Part shown: positions 16,887-24,603 of the stretch, in pieces
How positions within the stretch are numbered: position 1 is the stretch's first letter
Layout: the number at the start of each line of letters is the position of its first letter
Source of the DNA: JAJRRH01 sp047638815
GTDB taxonomy: Bacteria > Bacteroidota > Bacteroidia > Flavobacteriales_D > JABDKJ01
DNA length: 33,316 nucleotides
Assembly: GCA_047638815.1 (NCBI GenBank)
Contig: JBLIMR010000027.1
Span: 1 to 33,316, forward strand
Direction: 5' to 3'
The notes under the pieces: generated by a model
What the model was told of the DNA's origin: nothing
Database searches by the model: none
The model's input: the letters and a program-made list of their open reading frames with translations, nothing else
Program-made: the position numbers and the translations under genes

Positions 16887-17360
16887 TCAATAATGTCTTT
16901 TGTCTGGTCTTCTGTTTCGAGAACCCAAAATATTTCTTGTTAATTTTTTAATAAATGGATCCAAATATTGCAATTGATCTTCTTTTAAAATCGATCGAAT
17001 ATCCTCAAAATGTTTGGAGGTTAAAACTAATTTTTCTCTCTCAACTTGGTTTGCTTCATCAAGTAATAGTGCCTGATTATTTTCATTCGAATTGTTGGCA
17101 CCTGTAAAGTACTTTTCTAAGACTTCTTTCTGAAGCGTTCCTAAAGAATCCATCTTCGATCTGTGCCAATTGGCGAAAGAGATAAATTTCTCATGTTGAT
17201 CTTCAGTTAAGTGTAAATCTTCAATGGCTCCTTTTGGTTTAAAGTGGTCATGGTGAGGCCTATGATGTGATTGGTTATTAAGGATAAAAAAGCTTAGAAC
17301 GGCAATATTCAACAGCACTAATCCTAGTATGGCATATTTATATAGCTGAAGCTTGTTCAT
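16887..17360 (-). CDS. Membrane-anchored Spy/CpxP-like protein with His-rich stretch (putative metal sensor)
   Basis: The 157 residues comprise an N-terminal membrane segment (ILGLVLLNIAVLSFFIL, about 12-28), a His-rich linker (QSHHRPHHDHFKP, about 30-43) and a helical hairpin domain with LHLTEDQHEKFISFANWH, then ILKEDQLQYLDPFIKKL. The LTxxQ pattern marks the Spy/CpxP/CnrX-like helical family (heavy-metal sensor and chaperone group). In CnrYXH a CnrX-like domain senses metal and releases a sigma factor from its anti-sigma. Here the gene overlaps the putative anti-sigma gene by 4 nt and precedes MbnP by 3 nt. The sensor role and copper as signal are inference. Confidence 0.72.
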   Translation of the reverse strand: MNKLQLYKYAILGLVLLNIAVLSFFILNNQSHHRPHHDHFKPKGAIEDLHLTEDQHEKFISFANWHRSKMDSLGTLQKEVLEKYFTGANNSNENNQALLLDEANQVEREKLVLTSKHFEDIRSILKEDQLQYLDPFIKKLTRNILGSRNRRPDKRHY

Positions 17361-17662
17361 TCGTCATATAGATTATAGTTTGTAACTACACCATCATAGA
17401 CATCACCTGTTCTTGTTTCCACGATTTCAGTAATAGGACTATTGTATTGATTGATAATATAAACATTGGAAATCAAGATGATGGCAACTGCAGCAGCGAT
17501 TCTCCGCCAATGCTTCATAGGTACGATCTTGGCATCAAGCTGGTCAACCTTGGCCTGAATTCTCTCAAATAGGTCATCCTTGGGCTTGGCTTTCTCCAAT
17601 TGCTCAACGCTGGCTAAAACGTTGTCGATCCATTGTTCTTCTTTATCAGTCATTTTGGGCAT
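17357..17662 (-). CDS. Putative single-pass anti-sigma factor
   Basis: The 101 residues have a charged N-terminal helix (DKEEQWIDNVLASVEQLEKA, DDLFERIQAKVDQL) facing the cytoplasm, one membrane span (WRRIAAAVAIILISNVYII, about 53-71) and a short periplasmic tail. The length and topology fit a CnrY-like anti-sigma rather than a zinc-binding one; there is no HxxxCxxC motif. It starts 19 nt after the ECF sigma gene and overlaps the Spy-like gene by 4 nt. The call rests mainly on position and topology. Confidence 0.65.
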   Translation of the reverse strand: MPKMTDKEEQWIDNVLASVEQLEKAKPKDDLFERIQAKVDQLDAKIVPMKHWRRIAAAVAIILISNVYIINQYNSPITEIVETRTGDVYDGVVTNYNLYDE

Positions 17663-17681
17663 CTATGGTATTAGACATATA

Positions 17682-18242
17682 TTATTTTTTTTTCCTTCGG
17701 TTTGGATACATCTTTCGTAATTCATCCCTCAAATTCTTTTTCCCTCTTTGTAATAGTGATTCTATGGCTTTCAATGACATTTCCATAGTGTCAGCGACTA
17801 TTTGCCGTGGCAGATCATCAATATAACTCAAAATAAAGGCGGTTTTTTGATTTTTGGGTAATTTGTCAATTGCCCCGAATAAATACCGAGCATTTTCTTT
17901 ATTTTCTAAAATAACACCTGGATGATTGAAATCTGGTTGCACTATTTCCTTTTCTCCTAAATCAACAGAGACGTTCCTTTTTCTTTTATTGATATGATTT
18001 AATGAAGTGTTGACTGTGATTCGATATATCCACGTTCCGACATTGGAATCACCCTTAAACTTGATCGCATTTCTAAAAACACTCGTAAATACATCCTGCG
18101 TAACCTCTTCCGCATCATTAGAATTTTGCATGTAACCTATTGCAATATTGTACACTCTAACAGAAAATTGCTCGTACAAACTCCGAAACGCTTTTGCATC
18201 TCCTTTGGATATTAAGACAATGAGATTATTGGGGGCGTTCAA
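17682..18242 (-). CDS. ECF-family RNA polymerase sigma factor
   Basis: The 186 residues show sigma region 2 (AFRSLYEQFSVRVYNIAIGYMQNSNDAEEVTQDVFTSVF, then GTWIYRITVNTSLNHI) and region 4 with its helix-turn-helix (LPKNQKTAFILSYIDDLPRQIVADTMEMSLKAIESLLQRGKKNLRDEL). The start is TTG at 18242, backed by AAAAGGA 5 nt upstream; no suitable ATG exists before region 2 is broken. It directs RNA polymerase to a small regulon, probably including this operon. The gene begins 1 nt after the GNAT stop codon and is followed by the putative anti-sigma gene. Confidence 0.9.
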   Translation of the reverse strand: MNAPNNLIVLISKGDAKAFRSLYEQFSVRVYNIAIGYMQNSNDAEEVTQDVFTSVFRNAIKFKGDSNVGTWIYRITVNTSLNHINKRKRNVSVDLGEKEIVQPDFNHPGVILENKENARYLFGAIDKLPKNQKTAFILSYIDDLPRQIVADTMEMSLKAIESLLQRGKKNLRDELRKMYPNRRKKK

Positions 18243-18243
18243 A

Positions 18244-18699
18244 TTATTCCTTTTCTGGTGGGTGGATGTCTTTTATAAAGTGCACAAGGACCTCCGTTTC
18301 TTTAAAACCGAGTTGCATATGAAACTCACGGGATGCTTTATTCCATTCCCATGTGTCAGAACCTATTTGATTAAATCCTTTTTCCAAGGCCCAATTTTCA
18401 ACGCTTTCGTAGAGCTTTTTTGCGATACCTTTTTTACGATAATTTTCTTCAATAAAAATCATTTCTAAGTAAGCGACAGGGGAGGAGCTTGCACCTTCAA
18501 TATATTCGCTTCGAATAGAAGTCGTTGCGTAACCTATAACATTTTCTTCATCCATGGCAATGAAGGTTTGGTGTTTATCTGACTTTTCAATTCTCTTTAG
18601 TTTGTTTTCTAAATCACCTATTTTATAATCTTGCAGTAATATATGAGTCATACTTAGCCATTTTGAAAAGTGCTCTTGTCCGTAATTTAGGATCTTCAT
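18244..18699 (-). CDS. GNAT acetyltransferase, AAC(6')-like
   Basis: The 151 residues have the GNAT core: QTFIAMDEENVIGYATTSIRSEY, AYLEMIFIEENYRKKGIAKKLYESVENWALEKG (acetyl-CoA loop RxxGxA), and SDTWEWNKASREFHMQLGFKETEVLVHFIKDI. The YLExIxVExxYRxxGIA and SREFHxxLGFxETE-FxK patterns match the aminoglycoside 6'-N-acetyltransferase type I group. This is family similarity and does not show resistance; many relatives have other substrates. The gene sits 15 nt past the WYL stop codon and ends 1 nt before the sigma gene, so it is probably transcribed with one or both. Confidence 0.8.
   Translation of the reverse strand: MKILNYGQEHFSKWLSMTHILLQDYKIGDLENKLKRIEKSDKHQTFIAMDEENVIGYATTSIRSEYIEGASSSPVAYLEMIFIEENYRKKGIAKKLYESVENWALEKGFNQIGSDTWEWNKASREFHMQLGFKETEVLVHFIKDIHPPEKE
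18248..18254 (-). promoter_or_regulatory. Ribosome binding site deciding the sigma-factor TTG start
   Basis: On the minus strand AAAAGGA lies 5 nt before the TTG at 18242-18240, inside the last codons of the GNAT gene. A Shine-Dalgarno this good is uncommon for Bacteroidota and favours the TTG start and translational coupling. Confidence 0.55.
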
Positions 18700-18714
18700 T
18701 TTATAGACTTGTTT

Positions 18715-19737
18715 TTAGTTCTTATTTGTAATGTATAAGTCAGCTGCCATTTTTAGTTTCTTACTGATTCTGTTTCTGTACAATCTAGGCTTCAGGATCT
18801 CAAGTGATTCTCCAAATCCAAGAACTAGTTTTTCGAATTCAAAATTCAAGTGAACTGTTACCTCAAATATAACTGAACCATCCTCTAGTTTTTTAAGCAC
18901 TTTCTGAGAATGATGAAATGATTTTGTGATTACATAAGGGGCGTTCATTCGATCTATTTTCATTTGAACGGTATGCAAACTTGTCTTGTTTAAGACGGTC
19001 ACTCCTATGGTGTTTTTATAGTGTTCATCTCCGTCAAATTCGATGTCTCGGTAGTCTATATCTAAATCAAAATCTATATTCACAATCCTGTCCAAGGCTA
19101 AGGTAAGAACTGCCTGTTGATCTTCTTTTACCCCAACAGTAAACCACCTATTATTAAACTCTTTTAGAATGAATGGATGAAAAGTAACAGATTGAGATTT
19201 ACGGGCTTTGAATGATTGATACTCTATTTTAAGACATGTCTTTTTTAGAATGGCTTGGTAGATAACATCTAAAAACTGAAGGCCCTTTAGATTTTCGTTT
19301 TTATCTAAATGTATAATGGATGCGCTATTTGTTTTTTCTGAACAAACCTTATCCTCAAGCCTTTGAATAATACCTCCAAGTTCTGAGAACAATGAAAAAT
19401 CCTTAAACTGCTTTAACATTTCTACAGTTTCTGATAGGACGTTCATGTCGTTTTCCGTCAGTGGAATATTCGTGATGGAATAGGTATCATCTTCGTAGCG
19501 ATAGTATTTTTTATCATATACTACTATAGGTGCATTGTAACCGAGTTTGTCACTACGCATTAACTGTATGTCCAACTGAACCGTTCTCTTTGAAACATTA
19601 ATGTCTTGACCTTCATATTCGTATAAAGCATCGGAACATGCCCCAATTAAATCATCTAGAGTCCAATCTTTATAATGATTTTGCAGACATTTGTCTATCG
19701 TTTTATAACGAATTAGCGCATTTTTATTTTGGGCCAT
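18715..19737 (-). CDS. WYL-domain transcriptional regulator
   Basis: The 340 residues start with a winged-helix N-terminal part (RYKTIDKCLQNHYKDWTLDDLIGACSDAL ... VSKRTVQLDIQLMRSDKLGYNAPIV), followed by the WYL domain (about 165-240: LKIEYQSFKARKSQSVTFHPFILKEFNNRWFTVGVKEDQQAVLTLALDRIVNI) and a WCX-like C-terminal dimer/ligand region. WYL proteins regulate DNA damage, RNA repair and phage-defence genes by sensing nucleic acid ligands. A 16-bp dyad 29 nt upstream is shared with the promoter of the decayed rtcB, suggesting autorepression and former control of rtcB. It starts 55 nt past the end of the pyc gene with its own promoter candidate. Confidence 0.87.
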   Translation of the reverse strand: MAQNKNALIRYKTIDKCLQNHYKDWTLDDLIGACSDALYEYEGQDINVSKRTVQLDIQLMRSDKLGYNAPIVVYDKKYYRYEDDTYSITNIPLTENDMNVLSETVEMLKQFKDFSLFSELGGIIQRLEDKVCSEKTNSASIIHLDKNENLKGLQFLDVIYQAILKKTCLKIEYQSFKARKSQSVTFHPFILKEFNNRWFTVGVKEDQQAVLTLALDRIVNIDFDLDIDYRDIEFDGDEHYKNTIGVTVLNKTSLHTVQMKIDRMNAPYVITKSFHHSQKVLKKLEDGSVIFEVTVHLNFEFEKLVLGFGESLEILKPRLYRNRISKKLKMAADLYITNKN

Positions 19738-19765
19738 AGCACGAAACTAGGTGTTATTATCACAT

Positions 19766-19781
19766 ACGCAAAATAATTGCG
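19766..19781 (-). promoter_or_regulatory. Operator-like dyad before the WYL gene
   Basis: ACGCAAAATAATTGCG on the plus strand contains CGCAA (19767-19771) and TTGCG (19777-19781) as inverted half sites. It is identical at 14 of 16 positions to 23468-23483 before the rtcB remnant. It overlaps TTATTTTG, a likely -7 element for the WYL gene on the minus strand. Confidence 0.6.
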
Positions 19782-19792
19782 CAGTGCTTGAG

Positions 19793-22700
19793 CTATACCA
19801 TTTCTAATTCGACAACAAGATCATCTTGCTCTATCATGGTTCGTTTGGACAAGTGAATTTTAGCGACTACACCATCAGAAGGAGAAGTAATAGTGCTCTC
19901 CATTTTCATAGCTTCAATAATGAACAATGGATCACCTGCGATAACTTTATCTCCGGCTTTAACCAAAATGTCAGAAATAGCGCCCTGTAAAGGAGAGCCA
20001 ATTTCATTTTCCCCAATAGCTTTTCTATATGAAATCTTCTCAATATTTAGGTTCTTGTCATTAACATTAACGGAACGTACCGCACCGTTGATTCTAAATA
20101 TAACTAAGCGGTCTCCATTCTCATCGGGTTCATTTACGTTAAGAAATTGAACAAGAATATCTTTACCTAAAACAATAGACACCTTTATTTCTTCTGATTT
20201 TTCCATTCCGAAGAAAAAGGCTTTTGTTGGCACTTTACTGACGTCTCCATATGCAACAGAATGCTCATAGAAATCTTCAAAAACTTTAGGGTAAAGTAAA
20301 TAGGATAAATAGTCGGTGAACTCGGTAAATTCAGGGTGGTCTTTTTTATACTCTTCAAATCCGGTTTTCAAATCCACTGCAGGAAGATGAGCATTCGGTC
20401 TTGTTGTGTAAGGTTCTTCATCACGAAGGACCATTTTTTGCATGCCATCAGGCCATCCAAAAGACCATTGTCCCAGATCACCCCTCATTAATGATTTGAA
20501 GCTATCAGGAAAATCTAATTTCTCTCCTTCCTTCAAAACATCTTCAGTTGTGAGACTATTCGAAGTTAGAAACATCGCCATGTCACCCACAACCTTTGAG
20601 GAAGGTGTAACCTTAACGATTCCTCCTAGCATGTCATTAACATCCATATAATTTTTTTTGATTGTCGAAAACTGATTCTCTAATCCCAACCCTCTTGCTT
20701 GAGGTCTCAGATTAGAATATTGTCCACCCGGAATTTCATGATCATATACTTCTGCCGTTCCAGCTTTTAATTCAACTTCAAAGGGGTAGTAATAGGTTCG
20801 TGTATTTTCCCAATAATCAGAAAACTTGTTCAGAGATTTCAGATCTATTTTATTTTCTCTTGGATGTCCTTGCATCATAGCTACGATGCTATTGAAATTT
20901 GGCTGAGAGGTTAAGCCGGACATTGAGCTAAGTGCAACATCAATAACATCCACGTTACTTTCAATAGCTTTGGAATACATAACCGATTGAATGGAAGAAG
21001 TATCATGTGAGTGTAAATGTATGGGCAAATCAATAGCGTCTTGGAGACCTTCAATGAGTATTTTCGATGCTTCTGGTTTTAGCAAACCAGCCATATCTTT
21101 TATGGCGATCATATGTGCTCCTGCATCTTCAAGATTTTTTGCCAAGTCAGTATAATATTGCAAGTCAAAACGATTGTTTCCTCCGGACATTAGATCACCA
21201 GTGTAACAGATACATGCCTGTGCTATACTATTGGTTTCCTTATTTACTGTCTCGATTGATTTACGCATGCCTTCAATCCAATTTAACGAATCAAAAATTC
21301 TAAAAACATCAATCCCCATATTCGCAGATTCTATAATAAATGAGTCAATTACATTATCAGGATAAGCTTTATATCCCACACCATTGGAACCTCTTAATAG
21401 CATTTGCAACAACACATTCGGAATATTTTCTCTTATTTTGAAGAGTCTCTTCCAAGGTGATTCTTTGAGAAAGCGCATGCATACATCAAAGGTTGCCCCT
21501 CCCCAAACTTCCATCGAAAATAAATCTGCTCCATGATGCTTCGCGAAAGATTCCGCCACAGCGACAAGATCATAAGTTCTAACTCTAGTAGCCAAAAGGG
21601 ATTGATGAGCATCTCTGAAAGTGGTGTCTGTATATAGAATCTTATCATTATTCTTAACCCATTTCATCAAGGCATCTCTTCCTTCCTCTTCTAAAATATT
21701 TTTTGTCCCTCGCTTAAAATCTAAATGACTGGCATCAGGAACAATTGGCTCTCTAAAAGGAGTATCCTGATTTATTAACTTGACATCAGGATTTCCATTC
21801 ACGATATTATTACCTAGAAAGTTTAAAATCTTTGTGCCTCGATCTTTCCATTCCGGACTATTAAGCAATTCAGGATGATCTCCAAGATAATTTACGGTTA
21901 TATTTCCATTTCGGAAGTTCTCATCTTTCAATAGATTTAATAAAAAAGGAATATTCGTCTTAACGCCTCTAATTCTAAATTCGCGCAATGCTCTATGCAG
22001 TCTATCTGCACTCTCCGTTATATTATGTCCCCAGGCAGTGACTTTTACAAGCATGCTGTCGAAGAATGGTGATATAACAGAACCAGCAAAAGCATTCCCA
22101 GCGTCCAACCTTATACCAAATCCAGCAGCACTTCGGTAGGCTATCAATCGCCCATAATCAGGTTTGAAATCATTCCTAGGATCTTCCGTGGTTATTCGAC
22201 ATTGAATGGCGACACCACGAAAATTGATCGATGACTGGTCACCAATATTTAATAACTCATCATCCAATCGTAATCCAGAAGCAACAAGAATTTGTGCCCT
22301 CACCAAATCTATACCAGTGATCACTTCTGTAATGGTGTGCTCTACCTGAATACGAGTATTGACTTCAATGAAATATATATTCTCCTCCTTGTCGACTAAG
22401 AATTCTACAGTCCCCGCGTTTTGATAGTTTCTTGCATTGCAAATTGCTAGTGCATGTTTGTACAATGCATCTTTAGTTTCCTGTTTTAAGGAAATTGCTG
22501 GAGCTATCTCAACGATTTTTTGAAATCGTCTTTGCACTGAACAATCTCTTTCAAAAAGATGAACAAGATTGCCGTGATGATCCCCCATGACCTGCACTTC
22601 AATGTGTTTCGGGTTATCAATATACTTTTCAATAAAAACTCTTTTGTCGTTGAATGCTGTTTCGGCTTCCCTTGATGCTTCCTTGTATAAAGTATTCAAA

Positions 22701-23248
22701 TCGCTACTTTTTCGAACGACCCGCATTCCTCTTCCACCACCTCCAGTAGCCGCTTTAATCATGACTGGATAGCCAATACGTTCTGCAACTTTCTGTACTT
22801 CATCGAGTGTATCCAAAGCATTTTCTGAAGCTTCAATTACTGGAACGTTAGTTTCTTTTGCTACTACCTTAGCTTTGATCTTATCTCCCAAAGCTTCCAT
22901 CGCCTCTGCGGATGGCCCTATCCAAGCAATGTTGTTTTCTAAACACTGCTTGGCAAATTCTGGATTTTCTGAAAGGAAACCATACCCTGGATGTATGGCA
23001 TCCACACCTTGTTCTTTTGCCAATCTAATGATACCTTCTATGTCAAGGTAGGGCTTTAGAGGATCGTCTTTATCACCAATCATGAATGCTTGATCCGCTT
23101 TATATCTATGCAGGGAAAATCTATCCTCCCAAGTATAAATAGCCAACGTGTCAATGTTTAGTTCTGAAGCAGCACGAAATATTCGTATGGCGATTTCACC
23201 ACGATTGGCAGCAAGTATTTTAGTAATAGGTTTTCTCATCATGTTCAT
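19793..23248 (-). CDS. pyc: Pyruvate carboxylase
   Basis: The 1151-residue single-chain enzyme carries biotin carboxylase (ITKILAANRGEIAIRIFRAA, ATP-grasp loop KAATGGGGRGMRVV, FIEVNTRIQVEHTITE), a carboxyltransferase of the HMG-CoA lyase fold (LYTDTTFRDAHQSLLATRVRT, Lys in IAIKDMAGLLKP), an allosteric linker region, and a biotinyl domain with EAMKMES (biotin on Lys1115). It makes oxaloacetate from pyruvate, bicarbonate and ATP, refilling the TCA cycle. The length matches full-size pyruvate carboxylase. The Met at residues 1, 3 or 4 could be the start; the domain begins right after. It is divergent from the rtcB remnant. Confidence 0.96.
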   Translation of the reverse strand: MNMMRKPITKILAANRGEIAIRIFRAASELNIDTLAIYTWEDRFSLHRYKADQAFMIGDKDDPLKPYLDIEGIIRLAKEQGVDAIHPGYGFLSENPEFAKQCLENNIAWIGPSAEAMEALGDKIKAKVVAKETNVPVIEASENALDTLDEVQKVAERIGYPVMIKAATGGGGRGMRVVRKSSDLNTLYKEASREAETAFNDKRVFIEKYIDNPKHIEVQVMGDHHGNLVHLFERDCSVQRRFQKIVEIAPAISLKQETKDALYKHALAICNARNYQNAGTVEFLVDKEENIYFIEVNTRIQVEHTITEVITGIDLVRAQILVASGLRLDDELLNIGDQSSINFRGVAIQCRITTEDPRNDFKPDYGRLIAYRSAAGFGIRLDAGNAFAGSVISPFFDSMLVKVTAWGHNITESADRLHRALREFRIRGVKTNIPFLLNLLKDENFRNGNITVNYLGDHPELLNSPEWKDRGTKILNFLGNNIVNGNPDVKLINQDTPFREPIVPDASHLDFKRGTKNILEEEGRDALMKWVKNNDKILYTDTTFRDAHQSLLATRVRTYDLVAVAESFAKHHGADLFSMEVWGGATFDVCMRFLKESPWKRLFKIRENIPNVLLQMLLRGSNGVGYKAYPDNVIDSFIIESANMGIDVFRIFDSLNWIEGMRKSIETVNKETNSIAQACICYTGDLMSGGNNRFDLQYYTDLAKNLEDAGAHMIAIKDMAGLLKPEASKILIEGLQDAIDLPIHLHSHDTSSIQSVMYSKAIESNVDVIDVALSSMSGLTSQPNFNSIVAMMQGHPRENKIDLKSLNKFSDYWENTRTYYYPFEVELKAGTAEVYDHEIPGGQYSNLRPQARGLGLENQFSTIKKNYMDVNDMLGGIVKVTPSSKVVGDMAMFLTSNSLTTEDVLKEGEKLDFPDSFKSLMRGDLGQWSFGWPDGMQKMVLRDEEPYTTRPNAHLPAVDLKTGFEEYKKDHPEFTEFTDYLSYLLYPKVFEDFYEHSVAYGDVSKVPTKAFFFGMEKSEEIKVSIVLGKDILVQFLNVNEPDENGDRLVIFRINGAVRSVNVNDKNLNIEKISYRKAIGENEIGSPLQGAISDILVKAGDKVIAGDPLFIIEAMKMESTITSPSDGVVAKIHLSKRTMIEQDDLVVELEMV

Positions 23249-23467
23249 GAGGCTTTAGTGTTTTGTTAGTAATATGGGTTGATATTTTTTGATATACAAC
23301 TTCAAAAAATTAGATGATGACTGCAATTCCATGAATAATTATCAAATCCAACTTCTGTCGGAAAGATCGAAATAATTCAAACAAGTAGTCAAGTTTTTTT
23401 CAATTCTTTTTTTTGTCGCTTTGAATTTTGAACACGGCTTAAGGGTATCTGTTGAAAATTATAACTT

Positions 23468-23483
23468 ACGTAATATAATTGCG
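23468..23483 (+). promoter_or_regulatory. Operator-like dyad before the rtcB remnant
   Basis: ACGTAATATAATTGCG matches 14 of 16 bases of the dyad before the WYL gene. It ends 15 nt before TTTGCACTGTC and so would cover the -33 region, a position typical of a repressor site. Binding by the WYL protein is inferred. Confidence 0.6.
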
Positions 23484-23498
23484 TAGTTGGGTTGAACA

Positions 23499-23509
23499 TT
23501 TGCACTGTC
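23499..23509 (+). promoter_or_regulatory. TTTGCACTGTC promoter element for the rtcB remnant
   Basis: The 11-mer is identical to the elements before both ssb genes (8016-8026 and 24545-24555), and an A-rich stretch follows in each. It supports transcription start just downstream and translation from the ATG at 23525. Confidence 0.5.
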
Positions 23510-23524
23510 AATAAAAACAGAGAG

Positions 23525-24345
23525 ATGAAAAATAGAATTGAAATAGACGGTAACGCATTAATTGATTTGGGTTTTGAACCGAGGAAATGGTATAAAGATG
23601 CTCTTGAACATATTAATAAAAATCAATTAGAAGAGGACGAAATGAACAGTTATTTGGAACAGTTTAGAAGACCTCCAATGATAAAATTACATGAACAAGA
23701 AGTTCCATTTTTCATGAACATTGATGCGGGTAATGAATTTGAGGAAATAAACTTGAATGCAGTTGTCAATACAATGAAGGAGGTGATGAAAACACCTACA
23801 GTTGTTGGTGGATCAGTCATGCCAGATGCCTGTCCTTCAGGACCTATTGGAACGATCCCAGTTGGTGGTGTTGTCGTGACGAAGAACGCTATTCACCCTG
23901 GTATGCATAGTGCGGATATTTGTTGCTGTCCGATTTTGGTAAAACAGATCCAAATTTATTGATGGATGCAGCACACACTTCCACTCACTTTGGTCCAGTT
24001 GCTAGAGATAGAGATGATCAATTCAGATTTCCGGAAGATTTATTAGAAGCTTTTAAAGGCAATAGTATCTTGAAAGACAATCAATTTATTAGTGTTGCAA
24101 GAAAGCATTTAGGAACACAAGGGGATGGGAATCACTTTTTATTTATCGGTAAATCTAAAAAGACAGGCAATACGATGATGATAACACACCATGGTTCTAG
24201 GGGAGTGGGAGCGAGGTTGTTTGCCAAGGGAATAAAAATCGCTGAAAGGTATAGAAAAGAAATTTCTGAAGAGACCATGAAGCAAAACGCTTGGATACCA
24301 TTTAACACTGATGAAGGTCAAGTCATTTTGCTTGTGGCTAACTAG
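23525..24345 (+). pseudogene. rtcB: Decayed RtcB-family RNA ligase gene
   Basis: RtcB joins RNA 2',3'-cyclic phosphate (or 3'-phosphate) and 5'-OH ends, using GTP and Mn2+. Here the first frame (from ATG 23525) gives GGSVMPDACPSGPIGTIPVGG and AIHPGMHSADICC and then derails at about 23930. The second frame resumes LSDFGKTDPNLLMDAAHTSTHFG and holds LGTQGDGNHFLF, THHGSRGVGARLF and KQNAWIPFNTDEGQ before running into unrelated sequence and a stop at 24345. Family members have about five residues between DICC and xFG, so roughly 10 nt are missing. The C-terminal part, with the guanylylated His, is absent. The start at 23525 fits the family (MKNRIEIDGNAL); a TTG at 23492 lies before the promoter element. 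It cannot make active ligase. Confidence 0.85.
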
Positions 24346-24471
24346 GAAATATACACCACCTCCCGGAAGATTGTCAGATTTTAAGACAAGATAATCAAAA
24401 TTGATATAAGGGGAGCTAATAGCCTTCAAGAGTAACTTAATCAGCCATTTAAAGAGACAAAAATTTATTTT

Positions 24472-24508
24472 TAAACGTTTATAAACGACAATAAACGTCT
24501 ATTAAACA
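24472..24508 (+). promoter_or_regulatory. Helically phased TAAACG repeats upstream of ssb copy 2
   Basis: TAAACG starts at 24472, 24482 and 24492 and TAAACA at 24503: the same 10-10-11 bp spacing as at 7943-7979, and again 42 bp to the TTTGCACTGTC element. Sequence between the units is less conserved than the units, as expected for a protein-binding array. Confidence 0.65.
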
Positions 24509-24540
24509 TTTTCAAAACGACTTAGTCTTCTGGCTGTAAG

Positions 24541-24555
24541 CTTCTTTGCACTGTC
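24541..24555 (+). promoter_or_regulatory. Conserved promoter element for ssb copy 2
   Basis: CTTCTTTGCACTGTC is identical to 8012-8026. A TTA at 24522-24524 stands where copy 1 has TTG, the candidate -33 box. Confidence 0.5.
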
Positions 24556-24603
24556 CAAAACAAACAGGGCGTAAATCAAAATTAATTTAAATACATAATT
24601 ACT

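Noticed and set aside
24139..24429. Minus-strand open frame across the rtcB remnant
   Set aside because: Shadow of the RtcB coding frame; no independent features.
24346..24470. Lost RtcB C-terminus hidden in another frame
   Set aside because: No frame shows the expected YW-EALQIVR-WTK-NH block or the later conserved His; only weak chance resemblance.
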